Below, piece by piece: positions 37,690 through 50,721 of a stretch of 64,000 nucleotides of DNA; the first letter of the stretch is position 1, and every line of letters starts with the position of its first letter. The notes beneath the pieces are model-generated. The model saw only the letters and a list, made by a program, of their open reading frames with translations, had not been told where the DNA came from and did not search any database. The translations under genes and the position numbers were made by a program. Origin of the DNA: Metaphire vulgaris (Eukaryota > Annelida > Clitellata > Crassiclitellata > Megascolecidae); contig CM030849.1 in the NCBI GenBank assembly GCA_018105865.1, positions 361,001-425,000 of the forward strand, read 5' to 3'.

Positions 37690-39500
37690 AGGACCGAAAC
37701 GTACCGAAGAGGACCGAAACGTACCGAATAGGACCGAAACGTACCAAAACGTACCGAACAGCAGTACGGTACGGTGCGGTGCGGTACTGTATACGGTGCG
37801 GTACGGTACGGTACGGCGCGGTACGGTACTTAGTTCCCGAATAGGACCGAAACGTACCGAAAAGTGCCGAAACGCACCGATTAGGACCGAAACCTACCGA
37901 ATAGGACCGAAACGTAGCTAATAGGACCGAATAGGACCGAAACGTACCGAATAGGGCCGAAACGTACCGATTAGGACCGAAACGTACCTAATAGGATCGA
38001 ATAGCACCGAAACGTACCGAATAGGACCGAAACGTACCGATTAGGACCGAAACGTACCTAAGAGGACCCAATAGGACCGAAACGTACCGAAAAGTGCCGA
38101 AACGTACCGATTAGGACCAAAACGTACCTAATAGGACCGAATAGGACCGAAACGTACCGAATAGGACTTAAACGTACCGATTAGGACCAAAACGTACCTA
38201 ATAGGACCGAATAGGACCGAAACGCACCGATTAGAACCGAAACGTACCTAATAGGACCGAATAGGACCGAAACGCACCGATTACGACCGAAACGTACCTA
38301 ATAGGACCGAAGAGCACCGAAACGTACCGAATAGGACCGAAACGTACCGATTAGGACCGAAACGTGCTCAATAGGACCGAATAGGACCGAAACGTACCGA
38401 AAAGTGCCGAAACGTACCGATTAGGACCAAAACGTACCTAATAGGACCGAATAGGACCGAAACGCACCGATTAGAACCGAAACGTACCTAATAGGACCGA
38501 ATAGGACCGAAACGTACCGATTAGGACCGAAACTTACCTAATAGGACCGAATAGGACCGAAACGTACCGAATAGGACCGAAACGTACCGAATAGGGCCGA
38601 AGCGTACCGATTAGGACCGAAACGTACCTAATAGGACCGAAACGTACCGATTAGGACCGAAACGTGCTCAATAGGACCGAATAGGACCGAAACGTACCGA
38701 AAAGTGCCTAATAGGACCGAATAGGGCCGAAACGTACCGATTAGGACCGACACGTACCTAATAGGACCGAATAGGACCGAAACGTACCGAATAGGACCGA
38801 AACGTACCGATTAGGACCGAAACGTACCTAATAGGACCGAATAGGACCGAAACGTACCGAATAGGACCGAAACGTACCGAATAGGGCTACCGATTAGGAC
38901 CGAAACGTACCTAATAGACCGAATAGGACCGAAACGTACCGAATAGGACCGAAACGTACCGATTAGGACCGAAACGTACCTAATAGGACCGAATAGGACC
39001 GAAACGTACCGAATAGGACCGAAACGTACCGATTAGGACCGAAACGTACCTAATTGGACCGAATAGGACCGAAACGTACCGAATAGGACCGAAACGTACC
39101 GATTAGGACCGAAACGTACCTAATTGGACCGAATAGGACCGAAACGCACCGATTAGAACCGAAGCGTACCTAATAGGACCGAATAGGACCGAAACGTACC
39201 GATTAGGACCGAAACGTACCTAATAGGACCGAATAGGACCGAAACGTACCGAATAGGACCGAAACGTACCGATTAGGACCGAAACGTACCTAATAGGACC
39301 GAATAGGACCAAAACGTACCGAATAGGACCGAAAAATAGTACCGAATAGGGCTGAAGGACCGATTAGGACCGAAACGTACCTAATAGGACCGAAACGTAC
39401 CGAATAGGACCGAAACGTACCGATTAGGACCGAAACGTACCTAATAGGACCGAATAGGACCGAAACGTACCGAATAGGACCGAAACGTACCGATTAGGAC
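37690..39500. repeat. 10-bp satellite array with higher-order 70-bp repeat
   Basis: About 180 ten-base units of the types AACGTACCGA, ATAGGACCGA, TTAGGACCGA and AACGTACCTA. They are arranged mainly as a 70-bp higher-order period: three 20-bp pairs plus one extra ATAGGACCGA. The consensus 3' half of each unit is ACCGA. Both ends are capped by the inverse-strand motif GGTACGGTGCGG (37764-37836 and about 39502-39530), each followed by CTTAGTTCCCGA. Confidence 0.95.
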
Positions 39501-39617
39501 CGTAACGGTGCGGTACGCTGCGGTACGGTGCTTAGTTCCCGAGGGAACTTATTACAAAAAAGTGTCCGGAGACAGAAAAGTATACTCTTCAACTCTCTTC
39601 TTGACCCGGATCAGAAG

Positions 39618-39619
39618 CA

Positions 39620-39671
<52 letters not shown>
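39618..39671. repeat. (TA)n microsatellite
   Basis: About 25 TA units inside the large inverted-repeat structure. Confidence 0.95.
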
Positions 39672-39673
<2 letters not shown>

Positions 39674-39798
39674 AGTTAGTACTTTAGTTAGTACCGTTCT
39701 ATCGCAGTAGGTAAAATCACCTAAAGCGCAGAATCGCTGAGAAACTAAACGCGCACGTACGTTGATCATTTAATTCGTCGACAAAATATCCCGGTAGA

Positions 39799-39982
39799 GG
39801 TAAAGACGAGCGGCGTAAGGTATCACTACGCGTATCAGTATGGGTTAGGGTTAGTGTTTTGGGTTAGGGTTAGAGTTAGAGTTAAAATCCTAACCATAAC
39901 CCTGGCCCTAACCCTAACCCTTTCAACGGAATTTTTATCAGTGTTTACGTACTACTTTCAGTTACGCCGCTCGTCTTTACCC
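39799..39982. repeat. Head-to-head telomere-like repeats inside a hairpin
   Basis: GGGTTAGGGTTAG and GGGTTAGGGTTAGAGTTAG at 39841-39890 face CCTAACCATAACCCTGGC and CCTAACCCTAACCC at 39888-39920. A 20-bp exact inverted repeat, GGTAAAGACGAGCGGCGTAA on the left and its complement near 39963-39982 on the right, encloses them. Confidence 0.9.
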
Positions 39983-41409
39983 TTACCAATATCCCTTCAT
40001 TTCAAAGATGAATTTCATTTAAATTCTAATACAGAAGAAAAACTATATTTACGTCTTTGGACTAGAAGTTTAAGCCATTGTTATTCTGAACCGTGTGACG
40101 CTAAAAACCACAGAAGTCTATATAGGCATGTCATCCGCCAGGCTGTCGCCCCCTCCCCATATAGGCTTCTCATCCGCCAGGCTTCTCATCCGCCACGGTT
40201 CTCATCCGCCGCGTTCATCCGCCCGCTCATCCGCCAGCTCATCCGCCCCGCCCTCATCCGCCGATTAGACGGACCCGCTTTAATATGGTGTACCATAGTT
40301 GCTTTAAATGTGTTCCGTTTGATCTTTTACTCATCTTTTCCACAATTCTTATTTGTGCCAATTGATTTCCGAATATAAATACTATAATCGTATCGTAAAA
40401 GTAGATTTTTAGGTCGATTATTAGTTGAGTTTGAAGCCGTTTTGTGCAGTGCTGATTTATACGACTATAAGCCTATGTTACTATGTGACCTATGTCTATG
40501 TAATTTTCAAAGGCTTATTTGCGGCAGCGACTGCGCAACGTCGCGGCTATTCGTATAAATCAGACGATCAATTACACAATATTTAAACAACTAGTCCACA
40601 TTAAATAAGTTAAACAGCTAAACGATATCCGTTTCAACAGTGTACCAAAATTTTCAAGATTTCAGCGAGGTAAACATTTCTTGACACACCATCAATGCAA
40701 ACTGGCCTCACTTTCTGATACCATAGACTCTGTCTTGTGATATTAATGTCTATGGTCTTCTTCTTCGATGAAATATTTATCCGGGCGTTGCCATGACGAC
40801 GGCCGGCGTCGACCGCCGCAGAGTGCGGGTGCGTTTTTCTCCCACGCCCTCCTCTCCTCTTCCTCTTCGTCGTTGGGATTACAACGCGCCCGCCGTCGAA
40901 AAGAGAAACACAGTTTACTGGTAGATAGATAGTCTTAGAAGATATCTGTCAATCCGAAGACGAAGAAGAGGAAGAGGCCAACGAGTGCAATGAATGACAA
41001 AGCAGAGGGGGAGGAAGAGAAGGAGGATAAAAGCGGAAGCAAAGTGGAGGAGCGGGAGAAAGAGGAGGAGGAGGAGGAGACAATAAGAAAAGGTCATTCG
41101 ACACTCAAGATGCCACCTGCACGACAAGCCTCTCCCCACCCCTTCCGACGACGTCTTCCATCTGCCCCATCCAACAATCACACCCCTCCCTCCGTCCCCA
41201 CCCCCCACTCCCTGCCGTCATCTCATCTCACAATATGCGCCTCCATCGGTCTCACACTCTTTGTCTATTTAAGAGACAATGCAAGTCCTCCCTCTTCTAC
41301 CCCCTCTTCTCAACTATCTTATTGCAGAGCAGAAGAAGCGACTATCTTATTTATAAATTAAAAATCGCCGAAGAAGATTGTGATGATGATCTTGTGCCTG
41401 CAATAGAAT

Positions 41410-41523
<114 letters not shown>

Positions 41524-41770
41524 CAAGACAGACACACCAAGACAGGCATACAGAGACAGAGATAGACAGTCAGTCAGTCAGTCAGTCAGTCAGAGACAGA
41601 CACACAGTCACCAAAAAACTTGACAGCCTAACTTTGGCAAGAAAATGGGTGTTTGGGTGTTGAGTCTGGATCTAAAACTGTTGATAGCAGAATCCAGTTA
41701 ACATTGTTTGGCTTCAAAAGAAAATATGACAGTAGACGAACGGATTCATTGCAATGAAAAGTTTTTGTAA

Positions 41771-42164
41771 AGGGGCTTTCATTAATTATGTCAACAATTT
41801 TTGGGCAATTTTGACCACCTCCCCCTTGTCAACAACTGTCAACTTTCAGTTAACCCCTATAATTACGTCAAAAACTTTTGACCCCGATCAATGACAGGTC
41901 CCAATAACAAGGTTAATATTTTTGCGATGATGACCATTTTTCCCTTTTTTGTTCGTCGAGTGTCAAAATGTGATGGTTATGACGTTTTTGCCATGCTTTT
42001 TTCCATTATAATAAGTAGTATTCCATGAAATTTCCTAGTTTTTGATTATTTGTAAAAAGTGAAATTGTTGACGTCAACTTCTCTTGACCTCCCCCCGTCT
42101 CCCTCTGTCAAACTTTTTCAAACCCCCTCCCCTAAATTGTTGACGTAATTAATGGACAGCCCCT
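41771..42164. mobile_element. MITE with about 30-bp terminal inverted repeats
   Basis: The left end AGGGGCTTTCATTAATTATG reads, inverted at the right end, AGGGGCTGTCCATTAATTAC, and similarity continues through TCAACAATTT. A related GTCCATAAATGACGTAACG segment occurs inside the 784-1335 element. No clear target duplication. Confidence 0.75.
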
Positions 42165-42734
42165 ATCCAAAACGGCGAACAAAATACACTAAATGTGAAA
42201 TTTTAAGAATTACTGCAGAAATCTCGACTATTCTTAAAATAACTGTTAAATTCGAAAGAATTGCCCAAGATGTTACTTTGATCAATACAAAAATCACAAT
42301 AAAACTCACGTGGTTCGAAATTTCAATTTAAATTTATTTTCGAGAAAAATGACGTTAAATCGTTTAACGAATTTAATACAAAATTCGGAATCATCGCGTA
42401 AAATAAATAAGACTTTCAAACGGGCGAAGCTCCGCTAATTCGAATAATCCGAGAGATTCTCCTGTTTTTCATTAATTAAACGCAAAATTAGATAAATTAA
42501 AGATAATTATTAAAAGGAAATTTAAACAGCCTAGATATCCCATAAAACACCAAAGTTGGTCATCCATAGAATTTTTATGAGTTTATTTATTTCCAAAAAT
42601 ATATATAAGACCGATTCCATTTATCTAAAATCATGTCCTCAATTATTATTATTATTTTTATTATTAAACTGGCAGTTTCTTGTGCGCCATATTACCGAAA
42701 TGCCAGGAGCAAGGGCACATTACAGAGTCCATAA

Positions 42735-43085
42735 TCTATAATTGCAAGCTATGAAAAAAGGCTACAATATCACAGATAGACAACATTGGAAAAATATGGA
42801 GGGAGATTAGTTTAGTAGAAACAAGCAAAATAATGAATCAAGTAGATGTGCCATATTCTTGGCAAGAGGCCATAAATACAAACTCTTCCAGGAGAGGGAT
42901 TGGAACAAAAAAATTTCACGCGAGAGTTGTAGATGAAGGGAACAGACTGGACGAAGAGACAGTAACAGTTCAAACAATATATGGATTCAAAGATTATCTA
43001 GGAGAAGAACTGGGTTATTTGAAGTGGAGAAATTATAGTGGTTTTCATCCAGGACAGAGCCTCCTAAACCACCTGAAATGATGTT
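42735..43085 (+). pseudogene. LINE polymerase C-terminal remnant
   Basis: One frame reads ARGHKYKLFQERDW; after a shift the next reads KKFHARVVDEGNRLDEETVT, VQTIYGFKDYLGEELGYL. This is the GH.YKL....  / FF..RVV..WN.L.......T...FK..L... C-terminal signature of non-LTR retrotransposons. Frame-shifted and 5' truncated. Confidence 0.7.
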
Positions 43086-43469
43086 AACACCTGCTTACCT
43101 GGTGGTCAATCACTGCATATAATTAATTAGACCGGTTTGAATAGAAGAATTAATATGAAAAAGGTGAAACATTAACATGCAGTTATATTAAAAAAAGACC
43201 ACAGTATAATGTCACAGTACAATCTTAAGTATTGCAAACACGTTTGAAATATGAAGCGAACGTGGTAACGCGCCGAAGGAACTCCTGGCTTAACATTCAA
43301 CAAACATAACAGCCTAATCCTAACACAAGAAGAAACAACTTCACAAACAGGATTTTCAAAATTCAGTCTTGAATAATGAAGCCCATTAGGTTAATTAATA
43401 AGTTTGAAGCACATTCAAAATTAAACAGAACAAATCTCGCATATTCTCATAAGTAAGCAAAATCTCGTG

Positions 43470-43625
43470 ACTTTATATATACCGCTTTCAGAAGCAGTAC
43501 TATGCAGTAGCTGCTTATTCTTAAGCGCCGGGTCTAAATTTGAAATGACCATTATAGCCAAAAGCTGGTGGCGGTGGTAATGGTGGGGACATTCAGGCAT
43601 GATAACATTATCCAAAGGGTTACGA
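43470..43625 (-). repeat. SINE/MITE-like fragment related to 52930-53095
   Basis: TATATACCGCTTTCAGAAGC, TGCTTATTCTTAAGCGCC and CATTATCCAAAGGGTTAC match, in order, the element at 52930-53095. Confidence 0.55.
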
Positions 43626-44401
43626 TACCGTATCATTGATATGAGGTTTCAAATTCCTAGAAGAAATCACGGCTGCTTATCTCTTTTTCATTTCCACAAA
43701 TGATTTGGAAGAAAACACAATGCAATAACCAAACAAAAGATCAGTTAAGAGGCAGTTGTCAGTTGTAGAATAACAAAGGATTACAAAATAAAAGTCCTTA
43801 ATTAGAAGAACTGTCAAATTATTAGAACACAAACAGCCAAACTACGTAACTTTTCCAGAGACTTCAATTTTAGAAAAACCAAAGAAAGATTGAAACAAAA
43901 TACAAAGACCAACCGTGCTGAAGTTTAGCATCGTAGTGCGTAGAAAATGAAAAATGAGGTAATCTATCTGCAACATTTTCCTAATATTATAGAACTTCTT
44001 AAAGTGAGGTAATAATGACCATAGAATCAAGACAAGAAACTTGTTCCACTCGCCTGCAATTACCATCTCTAAATACATAGACATCTAAACATTGCCTCGA
44101 TTCAGCACACAAAATAGCTAGACTGGCCACTAAAGAAACACGCGCGCTGTCGGTGCCAACCAGCAGGCAAAGTTCCAACCACTGCGAGGTACATAACAGT
44201 GAGAATAACGAACACGAAATATGCTAAAGAAACAGTGCAAAAGCATAATATTCACAGAGAACTGAGTCTGTCCGGTGCTCACGTGCACTCAACAAATAAA
44301 AATAGAAACACCAGAAATTACGTACAAATGAGTTATTCACCTGAGGTATGACACCAAACGAAAAAAAACCAAACAGACAACACTGGTCAGAATCACTAAT
44401 A

Positions 44402-44535
44402 AGGGTCCATCCATATAATACGTGCGCACTGAGCGGCAGGGCTTGAATTTAGGAGATTTAGGGTATGTACGGTGTGCAAACGGAGGATGGGTTGAAAATA
44501 TGCCTTTTTATGTACGTACTATATGGACGAGCCCT
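44402..44535. mobile_element. Short MITE with 22-bp inverted ends
   Basis: The left end AGGGTCCATCCATATAATAC and the right end, inverted AGGGCTCGTCCATATAGTAC, match at about 18 of 22 bases. 134 bp, non-coding, no certain target duplication. Confidence 0.65.
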
Positions 44536-45241
44536 AAAAAACCACAGGCGCCAACAAATTCCACTCCCACTGGAAATCCAAATGATATTCTCCCAATTCA
44601 CGATCAGAAACTATTTCCTATTGAATCCAGTTTGAATTGTCTGCCCAACCGCTTCATTAGAACAGCATACGACCCGATACATAATATCCGTTCTCCAAAA
44701 TTTCTGACCCAGAAATAAAATATACAGAAAAGCAAACGATTTTTCTCTTCGTACAATCCAAGACACTATGCGTTTCGTCAGACCTTTAAATTCTCTTTAA
44801 AGCAAAATACGACAAAAACCGATAATCCGCTAACACGTCGTCAAAATTCTACTTCTACTCCATCCACCTCCACCTCCTCCTCCACCAAAGACAATCACTG
44901 GACAAAAAAAACAAATGAAACAACAACATCACTTGATTAAATGAGAAACTAACACTGCCAAAAGCCTAACAAATCCAACAAGAATATACCGACGTGCAAC
45001 CAAGAGGACCACCTAAACAGCCACCAGCAAACTATAACCTACGATCCTCGACTCTTCTATACGCATAAAACTGTAGAAACCAAATGGCTACATGTAAACC
45101 ATATCCCCAAATCTACTGAAAAATAAACACAGTTGCTAAAAAAGCTAAGCACGTTCGAAGACAATAACGCTAAAAACTCACAAACAAGAAACAAAATTGA
45201 TTTCCAGATAATCTAAATCTTTTACCCAATTTTAAGTGTGA

Positions 45242-45282
45242 ATATATATATATATGTATGTGTGTGTGTGTGTGTGTGTGTG
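45242..45282. repeat. (TA)n-(TG)n microsatellite
   Basis: Short TA run followed by about eleven TG units. Confidence 0.9.
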
Positions 45283-48200
45283 ATGGCAGACAAAGACAGT
45301 AAACAGCAGCACCATCTATAAGAATTATGAAAAATTAAAGTAGAATTTTTGTAAATTCACCTAAATTAATTAATCAAAGATGATGCACTTTACACTAACA
45401 GCCAGGAAGAGTAAATGTAATATTTTAATATTTCAATAGGTTAGAATTTCAGTAAAAATAGGACAATTATAAAATTAAGCCCACGAATTTCAATTATATA
45501 CAGTATATAGATGACTGTTTAACCAAACAGACAGTCACTTGAGTGCAGTAATCCCTTGTACATAGAAAATCCTAAGCAAACCGCACTGAGCCAGATAATG
45601 CAACGTCTAAACTTTCATTAAAACCGAATATATCGAGGCAAATAAAACCATAACAAAGCAACAGGTTAGGAGAAAGGACAATCTGGTTATAAAGAGGAGA
45701 AGTAGAAAGACAAAGAGGAAGACAGAGAGTAAAACACACAGATGGCCTAAGAGATGAAACAGGAATTAAAGACAACATAGAAGAAGGAGGAGGAGGAGAA
45801 GAAGAGGAGAACATGAGGAGGAAGAAGCAATAAAACTGTTCAAAATCAAAAAATACAAAGTAATCTACGTCTACGGATGATATACATGAATAGTACAAAT
45901 AAACTATTGGCAATTATGTACAACACCATATTGAACTACAAACACATCTGAGCACGAGTACTATGTTCAATTTGCAAGGTTACGCTTTGTTACACAAAAA
46001 TTGTAATCAATTACGATTCAGGATTACAACAGTGAAAACCCCGAAAATACCGGCACCGTTCATCGTACGAACAGCACTACCGAGCATACTGCAGCAAATT
46101 TACAATTACAGCTTTGCTACGAGACTAAGCATTTTCCATACACGAGTAATCAGAAGGTAATTCATCGTGGCTGAGTTCATGATTGACGGTTTTACAACAC
46201 CAAATAAAACAAAAAAACTGTACCCATGGATAAACCATTTAATTTAACACGATAGTATGTTAAGCACCTCATGCTAAAACTTAAACATAGATTTTACCCA
46301 TATAAAGGCTCGGACACTAAGCTGAAAACTATTACTTGATACCTTTAACATTTTAACAAGTACAATAATAATCATTGCAGTGAATGATAATCAAGCAAGA
46401 TGCAATACCTGAAAATGATCTGAGGTTTCAACAAATTATCTTACATTTCTTTGTTCTGCTCTGCAACGTAAAATTTGCCAAAATTACATTACTAAGTGCT
46501 TCTGAGCAAACACACGAGAGGCGATACATAAATCTTTAAATACACTTAGTGCTGACATGCACAACTCTGTTTGCTCAAATTTTCAAAAATTCAATCAACT
46601 TAAACAATCAAACAGTACATGAGCATTAATAATTTCCATTAGATAAGAACTGTGGCTCATACGTAAATGCAGATACAGTGTCTCACAAGATATACTCATG
46701 ACTACAAAGCTAAAAACATGAATATTAATATCTCAAAGCGTCAACACGTGAATCCTGACAAATATTAAATTATATCCAATAAATGACATTATAACACGAC
46801 TCTTTTGTTACTGTTTAATTATTCATGCATTATTTGTTTAACCGTTAACTCGCTCCAAATCACTCTCAATCAACATCCAATCAAAATAATTCCAAATCAA
46901 AGCAAATAACGGGCGTGAAATTATCTTCCACTGGACGTAGAAAAATTGCAGAGAAATCAAATATCTTATTATACGATCTCTAAGCAATAAAACTCTGCTC
47001 CAACATTTTCTTTTTATCTGAACACACTTCATCTGTAAAAAAAATACACAGCAAAGAAAGAACATTATCAACACTACATGGTGAAATAAAAGATGTCCAA
47101 GCGCAGAAAAAGAAACGATGAAATTCCATCCGACAGTACTCTTTGAGACGTCAAAACAACGTACTCAACACAGAACAATAGAAATAATAGAAAACCACAT
47201 ATTGTAGATGCAATACGGTTCTGTGACAATTGTCGCAGATGAAAAAGTCCGTAGATGAATTGTCGTTATATACCATGCTGTGCAGTGCTTAACCATAGCA
47301 ACTGGCCATATAGAATAAGCTGAACACACTCGTGAAATGTCACTGTTAACAGCTACAGAAGTAAAAAAGCAGAAAATGACACTCAGTTACACGACACAGC
47401 AAGTCGTTTGCCGACTTGACATTCTACGCCTAAATAGAAAATAAATAGAGAGTATAGTCTGAGGTAGGCCGTTGCCACGTGCCTGAATTTTTGGTTAGTT
47501 TATTTCACTTCGGTTTTTTTAACGCTGTGGAGCGATTAAACATGCTGAGGTAGATGGATGAAGACAAGCGCGGAGGACTGGTGTCGGAAACGGAGGAATT
47601 CTCATTGGGTGACTGGCTACGGGGCGATCCGATTGGACGATAAAGTCGAGCGAAGAAAGAAACGCAACAGAAACAAAACACTACGAAACTGAACTCAGAG
47701 AAAAGAATCAGTTATAGGAAAATTCCATCAAACTGAAAACACTTCATTCTAATAAAGACACAAAGTTTCATGTTAATCTGGAAGACTATTCAAAACAGCA
47801 AAGCAGATCAAATAATGGGAAGAATAATATCTTTCTCCGGCCTCTCCAGTATCAATTGTCAATAACAAAATGTACACGCAATGGCAGACATCTATACAAT
47901 TATTAATCGCATATCGCATCGCAAATGTCTTTATATTTCTGCTTCGATACTAATAGACCCAAGAAAAAACATCAGAGGACAAAAAAAATCGGGAAACAAA
48001 CAAAACAGCACGAGTCTGTTCCAGCGAATGATTTTTCCGTCCAATGGTCTCTGTCGCAAGAAGAAAGCTAGTACACGTAAAATACGACGCAGCAAACAAA
48101 CACAGGAGAATGGCCTGAAGCAAAACAGCCTTCCGATTATAAACTACATATCTACAGATGTTCAAATGGCATTGGTGTAGCGCAAGCCCTGAGATGTATG

Positions 48201-49426
48201 TGTGTATATAGTCCTGAGGTGGTGGTTCCATCTTAGCGCGGCCCGGCCCGGCCATAAAACAGAAGCGGCCGGACGCAACCACGGTACAGTGCCAATGTCA
48301 AGAATGGAGCAGATGCATGCGGCGCACGGGCGCGAGAAAACAGCGCGTTCGATAAAAACATAGATGTTAGCGTTTTCGCAAAACCCCGTGTAACAAAATA
48401 GATGTTGATCAAACGAAACCCGTTTTCTTTTGCGGCGCTTTGTTTGCCAAGATTTCACGGCTGCAGATTTACGGCTTTTCCACGAGACATAATCACTGAG
48501 TATGCTACGACCACAGATACGGCAGCCAAAGCCTTATGCGCGAGATGCAAAGGCACCAGCATCATTCAGCTTATACAGATGTCGTTGAATAAACCGAAAA
48601 TGCGGAATACGGCACAAAATATAAGACATAAACCGAAAATTTAAACAGGAGAAAAACTATTACATCAAAGTTGAAACATTTTATCAACAATGTGAAAATA
48701 GATTTCACATTTGCTACCAGCTTAAAACTATAGCTGTTAAGACATTTTATATAGCGCCATAAATCGACAATAAATGCTGCCCAATAGCTCAACATAAATT
48801 GACTGAATTGAAACATTGTCCACTTAAGCATTGGTGTAGAGGAAAATGACTCTAAAATCGAGCGACTCACAGATGGATTCCGGCTCAAAATTTTCCAAAT
48901 GGACAAAGCCTAAATGTCAACATCTAAAGATCCTATAATCACACCAAATAGACACATCTGTACAGTAAAACCTGCATAAGCCTCTGTTAGCAAGTCAGCC
49001 AGGGTGCTGCAGAGATCTGTCATCAACTATTGGCATGAATATGCAAAGTGTTACAGAAATGCAAATATTCTCCATCTTCATCAAGAATTTCTGCCTTCTG
49101 GGGAAACTGAAATTGTTTTGCCATTTGATTAAGATACGCTCTTCTTAACGTCAACAGAAACGCATCAGACGCATCTGTTCCAATATTCACGCAAACTCAA
49201 GAAAAACTCCAAAAGAAGAAATGCACAACGCAGAAGAGCAATTGCAAAACCTCGGTCGACATTTGCACGCAGAACGACAGCACAGTTCCTGCCCAGAGAA
49301 AACCTTAAGCAGGGCATAAGAAGCTTAGCGCACAAGCAATGCAACATAACACGCGTAAATTACAACAACTGTTCGCCACGAAAAGCAACACAATCCAAAA
49401 GCGTTTGCACATCGTGACGTCACACT

Positions 49427-49461
49427 TGACCTTGGTCCTTGACCTTGGTCCTTGTTGACCT
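49427..49461 (-). promoter_or_regulatory. Cluster of nuclear-receptor half-sites at the E78 stop codon
   Basis: TGACCT (AGGTCA on the minus strand) occurs at 49427, 49440 and 49456. The first two are extended to TGACCTTGG, that is CCAAGGTCA on the gene strand, the consensus half-site for SF-1/ERR-type monomer binding. They lie in the first bases of the E78 3' UTR, with the third touching the stop. A chance run of a short repeat is the main alternative. Confidence 0.4.
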
Positions 49462-49751
49462 TCACGCTTCCTGGACTTCGGTTTCATCGTCGACGATGTC
49501 GTCCAGTCTCGGGATGTTGTAGATCTCGGCGAAGAGCGGGGGGATCCGAAGAATGCTCCAGCGCTGTCGAAACCAGTCGAGCTGCTCGTTGTGAGCTGCG
49601 CTCAGCTGACTCAGGGCGGGGAGCCGGGCGAGCACGTGGGCGAGCAGCTCTGGCGCCACCGGATGGTTGCGAGTCAGCTGGAATTGAAGCGCCTCCACGA
49701 GCTTGTTTCTCAGCTCTTCCACTGCCACGGCGTTGGAAAGAAGGGAACAAC
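49462..49751 (-). CDS. E78: E78 exon 8: ligand-binding domain end, AF-2 and stop
   Basis: 290 bases, acceptor TTTTCTCCACAG. It encodes helices 9-12: [59 protein letters not shown], then an acidic tail ending EVQEA and TGA at 49464-49462. The AF-2 core (LFAEIY) is intact, so coactivator binding is plausible. Two extended nuclear-receptor half-sites and a third core lie just after or at the stop. Confidence 0.95.
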
Positions 49752-50531
49752 CTGTGGAGAAAAAGTACCGCATTCATTATTTACTCATTAGATGTGAAAA
49801 TATTATTATTATTATTATTACTATTATTGTTACTATTGTTGTTATTATTATTATTATTATTGTTATTATTATTATTATTATTGTTGTTATTATTATATTG
49901 ATGAAGGCACAGAAAAGCATGTCAGACAGACACAGGGGCGTAGATCATGGGGGAGACTCCAGGGGACACTCCACCCAATAATTAGTGATGGGTGTCATTT
50001 ATCCCCTCCCCAATGTTTTGCACTTCTTTAACGTTCTAAATATTCTGACAGGCAAAAAAGGCCATCACTAGAGTTTAAAGGCATTCATTGGTGGGTATAC
50101 TTTTAAAAATTTGTCTAATCCCCCCCCCCAATGTTGATGGCATGAATACACCACAGTATCTTAGCTCGGCCTTTTACGGATGGATCCAGCCTTCTGCTTA
50201 TACACCCACCCGGATCCCAATCCAGATCCACCCCTACCTGGATTCGACAGAAGGATACTCGTGACCAATCCGATTTCGGTGTCGTTGAGACCCAAGCAAG
50301 TGAAGTCGCTGCAGAAGATAAACATTGCTTCGATCAATTCTGGCTGCAACAAAGAATTCACCACGTCAGACAAACAAACACACAGTGCACAAGTCCACAT
50401 CTACTGCCAACAAAGAGAAAGCTGCATTGGGTAAAGAAAGAGACTAATAATATCTATGCGATAACCAGTGAACTAAAGATGTAGATAGCACTCAATTATC
50501 ACCATCCCCATGGCACTACCAACATTGTCTC

Positions 50532-50580
<49 letters not shown>

Positions 50581-50663
50581 CCTATTGCTGTGGTAGTTTT
50601 TAAAGAAGACACTGGTGGTGGCCAATTTAACAATACGTCATTTAAAACAGAACATTTAAATAT

Positions 50664-50721
<58 letters not shown>

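Larger units (their letters stand above)
37245..40706. mobile_element. Large inverted-repeat structure enclosing a satellite and telomere-like block
   Basis: Outer arms 37245-37298 and 40653-40706 are inverted copies (50 of 54 bases). Inner arms about 37370-37500 and 40124-40275 are near-identical inverted arrays of GGCGGATGAG units with GCCTATATGG...GGGGGCGAC. Between them lie a duplicated block (37495-37557 and 37619-37680), the 10-bp satellite, a (TA)n tract and a telomere-like inverted block. No transposase is recognisable. It could be a foldback-type transposon, a satellite-expanded MITE or a palindromic rearrangement. Confidence 0.7.

Noticed and set aside
40990..41361. Glu-rich plus-strand frame
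   Set aside because: Low-complexity GAGGA sequence, no domain.
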